A stretch of DNA of 64,000 nt, from assembly GCA_902806565.1 (NCBI GenBank), contig CADCXA010000029.1, positions 620,001-684,000 of the forward strand. Direction: 5' to 3'. Under the pieces are notes generated by a model. It saw only the letters and a list, made by a program, of their open reading frames with translations, was not told the origin of the DNA and searched no databases. Below are positions 51,791-64,000 of this stretch, piece after piece; position 1 is the first letter of the stretch, and each line of letters starts with the position of its first letter. The DNA is from Hypoxylon rubiginosum (taxonomy: Eukaryota > Ascomycota > Sordariomycetes > Xylariales > Hypoxylaceae). The translations under genes were made by a program, and so were the position numbers.

Positions 51791-54736
51791 ATAACTAAAA
51801 AGTAATAAAAAATAATATATTAATATTTAAACTTTAAGTATTTTAAATATAAAATATTAATTATATATTAATAATATTAAATTATATATAAGTTAATTTA
51901 TTAATTATTTTATTAAAAAACTTTATTTATTTTAATTTATTTTATATATTATATATTATTATTTTTTTTTTTTTATAAGTTATTTTTCATTTTTTATAAA
52001 TATAAAACTTTAAGAAAATTTTAAGTTTTAACTAGTTTTATTTTTTTTTTATATTAATTAAATTATTATAATAAATATAATAAATAATTATATAAATAAT
52101 AATTATTAAATCTTACCCCGGATTTTAAATAATATATAACATTTATAAAATGTTTTTTTAATAAAGTTTTTAACGTTAAAAAACCTTTATATTAATATTA
52201 ATAATATAGTAAAATATATTTTATTAAATAATTTAAAAAAGTAAATAATTAAGTATATAAAATTAATTATAAGAAATTTTCTTAATAATTTATTAAGTTT
52301 AATTAACAAGTTAATACTTTTAAATAACCAGTTTTAATATCTATAAAATAAGATAAAAATATTTTTAACGTGCGTTAAATTTATAAGTTTAATTAACCTA
52401 AAAGATTAATTAAAAAATATAAATAAGTTTTTATTTTATATTAATAAGTTTTTTATTAATATTAACTTTATAATTAAATATATAAAATGGTTTTTTAATA
52501 TTATTATAAATTAATTTAAATTCTTTTATTAATTTAAATAAATCTACTTATTATTAATTTTTTAAGAAATTAAAATAATAAATTTTTATCACCGTTTTAT
52601 TATTTTATAACTTTTAAAAATTATATTTAAAATTTTTAACAAGATTTTAAAATTTAAGAAATAATATATTAAACACTTTTATTAATTATTATTATATAAT
52701 AAAAAAAAAATTCTTAGGTTTTAATAAATTAATATAATAAGTTATTTTTAATTATATTAAAAAAAATATTTTTAATATATATTTAACATTAAAACGTTTA
52801 TTTATATTTTTAATTATAATAAATAATTTGTTTTAATATAAGCTATTAAAAATTTCTTATTTAAAAAATTATAAATTAAAAATTTATTTTTTATTATAAT
52901 ATAAATAAAATCTTTTTTAATAGCTTAAAATAAGAATATATTTTTTATTATAATAAGGGTAAAATTTTTACTAATGGTTTAAACTAAGTTATTATTTTTT
53001 TTTAATAATAAAAAACCTTTTTTATAGGTTTTTTAATATTATTTTTAAACTTATTTAATTAAGTTATATGTTTTTAATTAATTATAATTATATATATTAG
53101 TTTTTATATATTAATTTTTTATATATTTTTTAATTTATATTTAATTTATTTTAAAAATTATTTAAATATTAATATATTATATATATTATTATTAATTTAT
53201 TAAAAAGGTAAAATATTATATAATAATCTTATATTTAAAAAAAGTATTTTTATTTAAATAATTAATAAAATATAATTAATTAAAATAAATAAAATTATTA
53301 ATTATTAACTTTTTAATTTTACTTTTTTAATTTTAAATATACGTAACTTTTTATTTTTAACGTGGTGGTTTTATAAATAAAAGTATATAACTTAGTAAGT
53401 TATTATATAATATAAGTAACCTAGTTATTTTTTAATTATAATAAAAAACCATTTATAAAAAAATGTGAAAAAAAGTAAAAAAAAATAGTTATTATTTTTA
53501 TTAAATTTTTTTAATTATATAGTTACTAACTTTTTTATATTATATTTTTATTTATAATAATTTTAATACTTTTACTTTTTATAATGTTTTTACGTTAAAA
53601 TTATTACTTAAAAAATAATTAATAAATAATATTTAATAAATATAAACGTTAATTAAATTATTTTTATAAAAACATCTATAAATTTTTTAATAAAAGTTTT
53701 TATTTAATATACTTATATTATTATTTATAATTTTATATTATAATTATTAATTAATAAAAAAAAAATATAAATAATATATTATATTTAATATTTAATTTAA
53801 TATATTTATTATTTTTTATATTATAAGTGGTATAAATAATATAACTTATATAATAAGTTCGAATATATTTATATAGCTTTTTATTAACTTATAAAAAAAT
53901 AAAATAATTTAAAATATATTAATTAAAAACATATTAATTAAAAATATATTAAATAAAAGTATATTATAATATAATTATTTTAGGAATTTTAATATTATTA
54001 ATAAAAATATTATACATGTATTTAATGTTTTAAAAAAAAAATAATTATATATAAAAAGATAAAATATTTAATATATAACTAATTTTAAAATTAAATAATT
54101 TTATAAGTAAAAATTACTTTTTATATTTTTTTTATTATAAGGATTAATAAGGAAATATTATATATATTAATTTATAAAATAATTAATAATAAATTTATAT
54201 AATTTATATAACTTTTTATTTAATTAACATATAAATTTTAATAAAATATTAAGTTTAGGTGTTTTTTAAAAATAATAGTTAATTTATATATTATTAGTTT
54301 TATAATAATATTTATTATAAATTTAATTTTAAATTACTTTTTTATTTTTAAAAAGTTAAATATTTCCAGTTTATTTAATATTTTTAAATTTAAGTTAAAA
54401 AACATTTTTATATAATGGAATTTTTTAATTATAAATTAATAATATTTAATAATTTTTATAATAAAAATATAATATCTTAATTTAAAATAATAAATATAAA
54501 AAAAAAAATTTTTAAAGTTTATATAATAATATATAAAAAAAAGCAGGAAATTCTAAAATAAGTTACTATATAATTATTAGTTTTAAACCTGTTTTTATTA
54601 AGAATAAAATAAGCTTTTTAAAATAAGTAAAAACGTTAAAAGTTTTTTATATTAAAGTTATTATTTATATTATTTTTTTATTAAAAAAAAAAACTTATTT
54701 TATTATTAGTTTTATATTATTAATAAACTTATAAAC

Positions 54737-54906
54737 AAATAAAAAAAATAAAAAAAAAAGTAAAAAAAAAAATAAGGGAAAAAATAAAAAAGGAGGTAAA
54801 GAAAAAAGTAAAAAAAAAAATAAAAAAAAAAATAAAAAAGGAAATAAAAAAAAAAGTAAAAAAGAAAATAAAAAAAAAGGTAAAAAAAAAAATAAAAAAA
54901 AAAGAA
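54737..54906 (+). repeat. A-rich low-complexity tract
   Basis: About 170 bases with no C on the plus strand: runs of A broken about every 6-12 bases by TAA, GTAA or GG. The minus-strand frame across it (54695-54910) is only Phe/Leu/Pro from this composition and is not a gene. Confidence 0.8.
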
Positions 54907-55596
54907 ACATTTATTTATTTATAATTAATAAAAAAACAAAATATAAAATTAAATACTTTTATTAAAAATTTATTTATTAAAAGATTTTTTTTTAAAACAC
55001 TTATATTAATTAATTGTTTATAATTTTATAAAAAATTTACTTAAAAATATAAAACTGTTTAACCATTTATTAAACTTATTAATTTAATTATAAATAATTA
55101 CTTTATAATTAAATATAAGGCTTTTATTATATTAAAAAACTAGATTTAATATAAAGGTTTTTTTATATTAATTAATTAAATTAATAACAGTTTATAATAT
55201 AACTTGATTTTAAATTATAAATATAATATTTAATAATATTAAATATTAAGCTTTTTTTTAATATAATTATTTTATTTATATATAAAAGCGTGATATAAAA
55301 AGAAATTATTAGTTTATATTTATATATATTTATTAAACTTTTAAATATTAATAATTAAAATATATTTTTTTTTTAGTTTAATAAATTATTTTATTTATTA
55401 TATAATAATATAAAATATATTAATTTTATAAAACCATTAATTTTATTTATATAAAATTCGTGTTATAACAATAAATTACTATATAATTTTTTAATTTAAA
55501 ATAAAAAAAAATAATTATATTAATAAATATTAATTAATTTTAAAAATTAAAAGTTTAAATTAGTTTATATAATATTTATTTAAGTTAAATATAATA

Positions 55597-55717
55597 AAAA
55601 CAGTAATAAAAATAACGGTAATAAAAGCGGCGGTAATAAACGTAATAAAAATAATAAAACTAAAAATAAAATAATTAAAAATAAAAAAACCAAACGTGAA
55701 AAAACCGAAAATAAATA
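55597..55717 (+). repeat. AAT-AAA triplet tract, residual open frame
   Basis: A stop-free stretch of about 40 codons reading mostly Asn and Lys, with Gly, Ser, Thr, Arg and Glu, ending in TAA at about 55717. It has clear triplet periodicity and more G/C (for example AGCGGCGG) than its surroundings. It may be the remains of a coding repeat or a degenerate microsatellite. It has no start codon and I do not call it a gene. Confidence 0.4.
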
Positions 55718-56693
55718 ATTAATTAAAACCGGGGCTTAGTTATAAGGTTATTAATAAAAGCTTACTAAAAATTAACTTTTAATTTATATTTATATAAATA
55801 AGTTATATAACTAGTTACTTAAAGTATTATAACTTTATTTTTATTTTATTTTATTTTTTAGATTCTTTTTATTATATTTTTTATTAAAAAGATATAAGTT
55901 TATTTAATTTATTTAAATACTTAAAATATAATTTATTTAATATTAAAATAATAAAAATAACTAAGAAATTACACTAGGAATTATATATAAATATATAAAA
56001 AATAATATAAAAAACAATATATAAAATTATATAAAATAATATAATAAATAATATAAATAATATTAAAATAAAGTTATTTATAATAATTATAAAATAAATG
56101 TTTTTTAATTTATTTAAATTTTTTATTTATTATTTATAAATGTTTATAAAAAATATAAAGTTTTAAATTATTTTTTTATAGCTTTTATAACTTTTAAATA
56201 TTCTTAGAAATATCTTTTTTTTTTTTTTATAAACTAAGTTATATATTTTAAACTTAAAATAATTATTTTATATGTTTAAATAAGTTTTTTACGTTTAATA
56301 AAAAACGTGTTATAAGAATTTAAGTTTAATAACTTAAAAAAATAATTAAGTTTTATTTTTATAATAAATATTTTTAATATTAATAAATATAATATATATA
56401 TATATATTTATTAATTAAATTATTAATTATTAATATTATTTATAAAAAGTTTTTAATTAAAGTATTAATTTTTAATATTTAAAAAGGTTATAAATTAGTA
56501 ATAAATATATTTATTTTATTATTTATTAAATATATTATATTATTTATATTTTTATTTATATTATATATTAAAATTTAGTTATTATTAATAAAAGGTATTA
56601 TTTTATTTATAATATTATTAATTATATTTTTAACTTTTTAAAACACGTATTTATTTATTTATTTAATACCGTGATTTTATTTATAATATAATT

Positions 56694-56840
56694 ATTTAAA
56701 GTTTAAAACTTGTTTATTATATAATGGTTTATAATTTTAATATAAATGTTTATAATTTTAATATAAGTGTTTATAGCTTTAATATAATTATTTAAAGTTT
56801 AAAATTTATTTATTATATAATAATCTATAGCTTTAAATTT
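56694..56840 (+). repeat. 21-bp triplet nested in a 97-bp duplication
   Basis: GTTTATAATTTTAATATAA recurs at 56727, 56748 and 56769. The flanking segment TTTAAAGTTTAAAAYT occurs at 56694 and again at 56791. Confidence 0.7.
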
Positions 56841-58428
56841 ATTAATTAGTTAATTATAATTTTAAATAAATATTATATATGTTTATATTTTATATTTACA
56901 CGCTTAAAATTTATATTTAATTATTTATAATATAAAGTATATTTAAGATTTTATTATTTTATTATATAGTAAATAAGTTAATATATTTTATAAACTTTTA
57001 TAATAGAGTTTAATAATTATTTACTATAATAATAAAGTTTAATTAGTTGTTAATATTTATTATAAAAATAAAATAAAAAGAATATAAGTTTAATTTAAAA
57101 TAAAATATTTAAAGAAAGAATTTATAATATTAATTAAAAAAAAAGGAGTTTTTATTATACCTTATATATTTATTTAGTAACTTAACTTAATATAAATATA
57201 TAAATATAACTTAATAAAACTATGTTTTTTTATATATTTATTTTAATTTAATTAGTTACTTTTATTACTAGAAATATAATAAATATTTTTTTATAACTTA
57301 AAAAATATAAAAATCACTTGTTTTTTATCGTTAAAATCTTATAATTTATAAATTTATTTCTTTTTTAAAATATATATTAATGTTTAAAACTTAATTAACT
57401 ATATAAATATAATTTAAAAAACATTATTATATGTAGGATTTTATATATATAATATAATATATTAGGTATTATTATAAAATAAGTTATTTTTTAAAAAAAA
57501 AAAAAAGTTAATTAATTATTTTATAATTATATAAAAAGTGAAAAATTTAAAAAATATCTAGTAATTATAAATATATTATTATAATATAAAAATATATATT
57601 TAAAATAAAATTATTATTTTTAAATAAAGTTTTTATTAGTATATAATGTTATTAAAAAAATTTATAAAAAAAATAAATATATTAATATATTTATAGTTTT
57701 ATATACTTTTAAATTAATTGATTTTATTTTTTCTAGTTTTAATATAAAAAATAATATAAATATCTTTAATTAATTAATATTATAATAAGAAAAATAAATA
57801 TATTAATAAAAATTTAATTATTTAATTTTTACCTTTAATAAAATTATAATTTTAATAAGCACCAATTACTTTTATTTTTAACTTTAAGGTATTCCTTTTT
57901 TTTTTTTATAATTATATTAATAAAAAATATTATATAATTATTAAATATTTTATATTTAAATTTTATTATTTAGTTATATTATTAGTTTATTATATAACTT
58001 CATTTTTATTAAATTTTACTATATTTATTAACCTTTTTTAACTTTTATAAGATTTTTTTAAATATTCTTTTAGTTTTTTAATATTAATAATATTTTAATT
58101 AATTATTATTTTTTTTATTTTATTTTATATTATTAATATAAAACAAACTACCACGTTTATTTTATTAACTAATTTAACTTTTTAAATTTTCTATTATATT
58201 TTTTATTATTATAAAAATATTTAATTCTTATTTTTAAAAGTTATATTTTTAGTTTAAAATATAAAAATCTATATGTTTTTTAGTATTTTATAACTTTAAT
58301 ATATAAAAAACTATAAATATATATTTTATTTTAATTATATTTATAAAAATGCTTTTTTTTATTAGTTATAAAGTTTTTTTAAACTGTAACCTTTTTATAG
58401 TAAAAAGAAAATCTACCATTTAAAAAAC

Positions 58429-58640
58429 CATATAATTTAAAAAATAAAAGTAATTTATTTTTTTTAAAAAAACTATATAATATATTAAAAAAGTTTAACT
58501 TATTTTTTATTAAAAAATTATATAGCTTAAATAAGATTAATTTATTTATTATAAAAAGATTAAAAAAAACTAGCTTATTTTTTAATAAAAGATTATATAA
58601 TTTAAATAAAATTAACTTATATTTTATAAAAAAACCTTAA
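58429..58640 (+). repeat. Tandem repeat of about 45 bp, five copies
   Basis: Units start TATATAATTTAAA or variants at about 58429, 58474, 58519, 58561 (diverged) and 58594. Each contains AACTTATTTTTTA or a variant and ends in a run of A. Confidence 0.65.
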
Positions 58641-59059
58641 TTAATTAAATTGGTAGTAAAACCTTAATTTTAAAAATTAAAAAAACTTTATAAAATATAA
58701 ATAACTTAATATATAAATTAAAAGTTAAATATTATTATATTAATATATATTAATATATATAAAGTATATTATAACATTTTATTTTAATTTATTTAACCGG
58801 ATTATATATTTTATTTTTTTAAGTTTACGGTGTTTTAAACATTTAAAATATTTATATTATATTATTTAACGTTATTTTAAAATATTAACTTAATTTTATC
58901 TTTTTTTTAAACATAAAAATATTTAATATATAATCTAAAAATAACGTTTTTTTAAGATTAGTTTTATATTAATAAGTTTTTTTTTAATAATATCGTTTTT
59001 ATTATTATTATTTAAGTTAAATTAAAAATTAACTATTATTTTATTATTATTTAAAAAAA

Positions 59060-59240
59060 GGTTATTTATTTTATTTAAATATAATATGTTTAATTTAAAG
59101 TTTAATAAAAGACTTTTTATTTTATTTAAATATAATATATTTAATTTAAAATTTAATAAAAAATTTTTTATTTTATTATCTAATAATTACTTTTTTATTT
59201 TATTATTTAATAATAAACTTTTTTTTATATTATTTAATAA
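59060..59240 (+). repeat. 51-bp tandem repeat with shortened copies
   Basis: Two units of 51 bp (from about 59063 and 59114; TTATTTTATTTAAATATAAT in both) are followed by two or three truncated units of 26-30 bp. Confidence 0.7.
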
Positions 59241-60454
59241 TATAACCGAAGTTTAAAATATTAAATTTCCACTTTTTTAGTATATTTTATTTCCCCAATA
59301 TATTATAGTTTTTAAGTTTATTATAAAATAAATTAAGTATATAAAAAAAACATAAAAATTTAATATAAATAAAATATTTAATACTTTTTTTTAATAATTA
59401 AGGTTTAAATTTAATAATATTATTTTTAATAATAAGTTTTTTAGTAAGAATAATTATAATATATTAATAGTAATTTTAAATATTATTATAAAAATTAAAT
59501 AAATATATAATTAATTTAAAAATTTATTACTAAAAATATATTATAAAATAAAAGTAATTAAATTTAAAAAAATAATATTAACTAAAAAACTTATATTTAA
59601 AGGATTTAAATTAGATGGTAATTTAAGTTAAATAAATGATTAATAAAAAAAATAAAATAAAAACATAAAAATAAATATTATAATAAAAAAAACTATTATT
59701 TAAAAAACTTATTAAAATATAATATTTAATAATTATATTTATATAAATTAAGGTTTAATTAAAGAGGTTTTAAATTTATTTATATTTAAACGCACCTTTT
59801 TTTTTCTTAATAAAGTTACTAGGAAAATATAATTTAATTTATAAAAACTTTTTATATTAATATTTAATATTATTTTAAGATTATTAATATATAAAATTAT
59901 AATATATATATTATAATTAAAACTTAATAAAAATAATATATTTATATGTATATTTATTAAGATTATATATAATAAAAAAGTTTTATTCGCTTGGTTTTTT
60001 ATAAAATTAAAAAGCGGTGGTTTTAATAAATGTTTTATTAATTAAATTAAAAAAAACCAAATTATTATTAGTTTAATAATATATGTTAATTTAATAAAAA
60101 TACTTAATAATTAATTATAAAATATATTAAACGCTAATAAATTTAAGTTAAACATTATTATATTTAACTTTATTTTTAATAAAATAAATACGCGTTTTTA
60201 TATTATATAATAATAAATATAAAATAATATTATTTTTTTTTATATTTATTATATTAACATTTTTATTTTAATAAAAAAGAAAAAATATAAAAATTTACAT
60301 ATAATGATTTTTAATATTACCTATTAAATAAAAAAGAAAAACCGTATTTTATTAATAGTTATTAATTATATAATAATATTATAAATAATAATTAACATTT
60401 TATTAGTATTATTTTTTTTATTATAATATAAAGGATATTTTTATAAAAATAACT

Positions 60455-60840
60455 AAATATTTTAATTTTAATTTTTACTAGCTTTAAATAAGTTTTTTAT
60501 TTTATTATAAGATTTAATTTTTATAAAAAAACAGTTAATAAAACATTCTTATAAAAATATATAAATATTTTAATTTTTATTATTTATAAATAGGTTATTT
60601 TATTTACTATAAAATTTAATTTTTATTAAATTATAATTAATAAAATGTTCTTTTAAACATTTATTAATATCTTTATTTTTAATAACTAAAAATAAATTAT
60701 ATTATTTATTATAAAATTTAACTTTTATAAATTTAGTAATACCACCATTTAAACAATAAAAAAATGTTTTTTTAAAAATATATTAATATTTTAATTTTAA
60801 CTGTTTATAAATAAAAAGCTAAGTTTAATTACTATAAATA
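60455..60840 (+). repeat. 102-bp tandem repeat, three to four copies
   Basis: The landmark RATTTAAYTTTTA starts at 60511, 60613 and 60714, giving periods of 102 and 101 bp. A diverged fourth copy follows to about 60840. Confidence 0.7.
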
Positions 60841-62778
60841 AATATTAAATATTTAGTTACTTATAAAATAAAATACCTTAAATATATAAATATAATTAAA
60901 AAACTTATAATAAAGTTAAATAAAATAAAAGCCTTTTATAAATTAAATGTTAAAATAATATATATTATAAAATTTTTAAAAGTTTTTATAATTATTTTTA
61001 TTAATTTAATTTATTTATAATAAAATTATTTATAATAAGGTTATTTATATAAAAATAATTTATATTTAATATAATATTTATTTTTAAATTTTTTATTAAA
61101 TCTTTTTAACAGGTTATTTTAAAATAAATAAAAAATTAAAAAACCAAGATATTATATTAAAGTAATTTTTAGTTAATTAAAGTAAATTATTTTTTTTTTT
61201 TTTTTTTTAACCTTTCCTTTTTTTTTTTTTTTTAATTATTATAAGAAATAATATTAATATTAATATTAATAATAAAAGTATTATTTATAATAAAAATATA
61301 TTTAAAATAATTATTTATTAAAAAAACAAAGTTTATAATATTTTATTAATTTTTAATAACTAATAATATTATAATATTCCTTTTAATATAAATAAAATAT
61401 TTATAATAATTTTAATAAAATATATTAACTTTTATTTTTTTTATAATATTAACATATTTATAATTTATTTTTACTAGTTATATATTTATTTAGTTTTTTT
61501 TTTTATTAATATTTAATATATTATTTATTAACGATAAATGGTTAAATAAAAATAGTATTTTTTTATAATTTATTATAATAAAATCTTTTTAGTTTATAAT
61601 ATATATAATTATTAATTTAAATTATTATTTTTTTTTTATTAAAATGTTAAATGTTTAATTATAATTATAATACTAGTTAATTAAAACGAATATATAAAAT
61701 ATTAATATTTATTTATAATTATAATATATTATTTTTTTATAAAAAAACTATTATTTATAGTAATTATATATAAAAATTATTTTTTATATATTTTTTTATA
61801 ATTAAAATTAATTAGAATTATAATTAAAGTTATTATTATTAATTATATTATTTAAAATCTCCTTGTTTTTTTATAGTTAAAAAGCTTTTTAAATTGCGAT
61901 ATATTTTTTTTAAAATAGTTATTATTTTTTTTAATGGAATTATCTTTTTTACTGTTATTTTTTTTTTTTTTATATATTTAATGTAATTCTTTATTATAAA
62001 TATTATTTATTTAAACAAAAAAAAATAAACCATAAAAAAAAAAAAAGAAACATTAATAACTAAATATATAAAATTAATTATAATTAATCTATTTTATAAA
62101 TTATTAATTATTATTAAATATTTAATTAATTTAATAAATCTTTTTTATATTTTATAAAAAATAATAAAGATATTTATAATAAATATAAAAGGTATATTAA
62201 AAAACGTATTTTTTAAAAAGCGTGAAATTAATTTTATTAATAATTATATAAAATAAATACGTTATATTTTAATTAATATAAAATATTTTATTATAATAAT
62301 ATTTATTATTATATAGTTATTATATATATTACTAATCTTTTTTAATTTATAATTAAAAATATTTAAAGGTTTTAATTAAATCTATTTATTTTTTAAGTTT
62401 TAAAAATTTAAAATAAAAGTAATCTTTTAATATTTATTTACTTATAACTTTTTATTTAATATATATAGTGTTTTTAATAATATACTTAGTTTTAAAAAAC
62501 GGGTTATAAAATACTTTTATTACTTAATATTATATAATAAAAAACAATTTCTTTAAAATTAAAAAAAAAGAATAATAGTTATTATTTTTCTTAAAATAAA
62601 AAAGGAAAAAATTAAATATATATTTTAAATATTTATTTTTTATAATTTTAATGGTTATAATATTTAATTAATTTTCACTTAAACTATTAAATTATTTAAC
62701 TTCTTAAAATTTTAATAATTTAATAAAAACATTAAGCTTAAATTTATAATAAAAATATTAGTTAAATTAACAAGGATA

Positions 62779-62930
62779 TTATTTTTATTTATAATTAATA
62801 TAAAGTTTATAAATAAATTAAAAATAATAAATATTAAAGCCTTATTATTTATAATTAATATAAAGTTTATAAATAAAATAAAAGCGATATATAATAAAGA
62901 TTTAATAATTATAATTAAAATAAAAATAAT
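62779..62930 (+). repeat. 60-bp tandem repeat, two to three copies
   Basis: ATAATTAATATAAAGTTTAT occurs at 62791 and 62851, exactly 60 bp apart. A weaker third copy lies near 62910. Confidence 0.75.
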
Positions 62931-64000
62931 ATTTATTTCGGTGTTTTATTAAGTTTCATTAGTTTTAATTAATAAAAAAAGAAATGTTTATAATAATAAA
63001 AATAAAATATAAATAATTATTTAATATATAAATAGGTTTATTATATATATTATTAATATATTATTTTAATATTAAATTAATTTTTATATTAATTTAAAAA
63101 GTTATATATTTATTTTATTTTTAAGTGTGTAATATTTCTTGGTTATTCTTATTAAATAAAAAGAAAAAACTATAAAAACAGTGAAAAAAAATTAATTAAT
63201 ATATTTATTAACTTATAAATAAATTTTTAATTTAAATTAAATAATTCTTTTATTTTATTTAAGTTTATTATATAAAATAAATATATATATTTAATTTATT
63301 TATATAAATAAGATATATATATTTTAATTTAAATATAAGAACGCTTAGTTTATTTAATAACGTTAATAATTTAATTTTAAATATAAATTTTAATTTAAAA
63401 AAAGGTTATATATTAATAAAATTTATATAAAAATAAATAGTTTTATTTAATTAAATCGCTAGAAACATATAAAAACATATAAATTAATAACTATATATAT
63501 AATAATATTAGTTTAAATATTTAACTTTTAAAATATTTTAATATCTAGTTAATTTATTTAATTTTTTATTACTATAATTATTTAATTATAATTTATTATT
63601 TTTATATTTTAGTATTATTTTATATTTTTTTTATATTTTCTTACCCCTTTTTTTTCCCTTTAATATAAATTTTAATAATAAGCTTAATAATAATAAATTT
63701 GGTATTTTAATCATGGTTAATTATATATAAATTAGATTTTATAATAAAATATAAAATATAAATTATAAATAAATTTATTAATATAATAGTTTTAATAATA
63801 AAATAAAATGTTTTATTTATAATAAGTGTTTTTACTAGGATATTAATAATAATTATAAGGAAAAAATAAAAATATAATAAATATTATAAGATTTATTATT
63901 ATTTTTATTTTAATTTAAAATCTATATATTTATTGTTTAATATTATATTAATAAAAATAAAAAAAATACTTATTTAAATATTTAAATAATATAAATTTAT

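Larger units (their letters stand above)
47401..64000. other. AT-rich isochore 2, RIP-decayed, runs off the window
   Basis: At least 16.6 kb with G+C similar to the first block and no supported gene. It carries more visible tandem arrays than block 1, including a 141-bp satellite. Reading frames such as 48257-48490 minus are Ile/Leu/Lys/Asn/Tyr-rich by composition alone. A pyrimidine-rich tract (about 61190-61233) and A-rich tracts break the general strand symmetry. The right edge is not reached. Confidence 0.88.

Noticed and set aside
54695..54910. 71-codon Phe/Leu/Pro frame on the minus strand
   Set aside because: It is the translation of an A-rich simple tract.
8936..64000. AT-rich blocks as mitochondrial or AT-rich-parasite contamination
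   Set aside because: No mitochondrial, rRNA or tRNA genes are seen. Transition-only repeat pairs point to RIP, and the blocks flank fungal nuclear genes. Read-depth data would settle it.

Overview
The window looks like nuclear DNA of a filamentous ascomycete (Pezizomycotina). The genes carry short introns of about 47-75 nt with GTNNGN donors, CTAAY-type branch points and YAG acceptors. The recognisable products are fungal: the H/ACA pseudouridine synthase Cbf5, secreted GH43 and GH27 glycosidases, a DUF7580 protein, and N-terminal pieces of fungal AcuF/STAND-type proteins. About 45 kb of the 64 kb is extremely AT-rich and gene-free. Lines I counted by eye held about 5-13% G+C. Repeat copies inside it differ almost only by C/T and G/A transitions, which fits repeat-induced point mutation (RIP). 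This is a two-compartment genome.

Layout. (1) 1-8935, balanced gene island: the 5' part of a signal-anchored, cysteine-rich single-pass membrane protein (minus, runs off the left end), a GH43 glycosidase (minus), a 2.7 kb gap, and the housekeeping gene CBF5 (minus, four exons). (2) 8936-37165, first AT-rich block: no surviving gene, several tandem arrays, and a 280-bp repeat pair 11.9 kb apart. (3) 37166-47400, second gene island: a broken gene start facing left, a PD-(D/E)XK nuclease-like pseudogene with two nonsense codons, a 559-bp hAT-like MITE with arms of about 190 bp, an unrecognised three-exon gene, a GH27 alpha-galactosidase with a C-terminal CBM35-like domain, a DUF7580 gene, and a second broken gene start facing right. 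(4) 47401-64000, second AT-rich block: no genes, but a clear 141-bp satellite (seven copies) and other tandem arrays.

How the parts relate. The two glycosidases would release arabinose or xylose and galactose from plant polysaccharides, so a plant-associated or saprotrophic life is likely. The second island ends on both sides in truncated 5' fragments of the same kind of gene, each transcribed outward into an AT-rich block. This suggests the island margins were set by insertion, rearrangement or RIP decay of repeats. DUF7580 and AcuF/STAND-type N-terminal regions belong to expanded fungal families sometimes linked to nonself recognition; that link is inference here.

Splice sites were chosen by eye from donor, branch and acceptor signals and continuity of family motifs. 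No alignment or database search was run.
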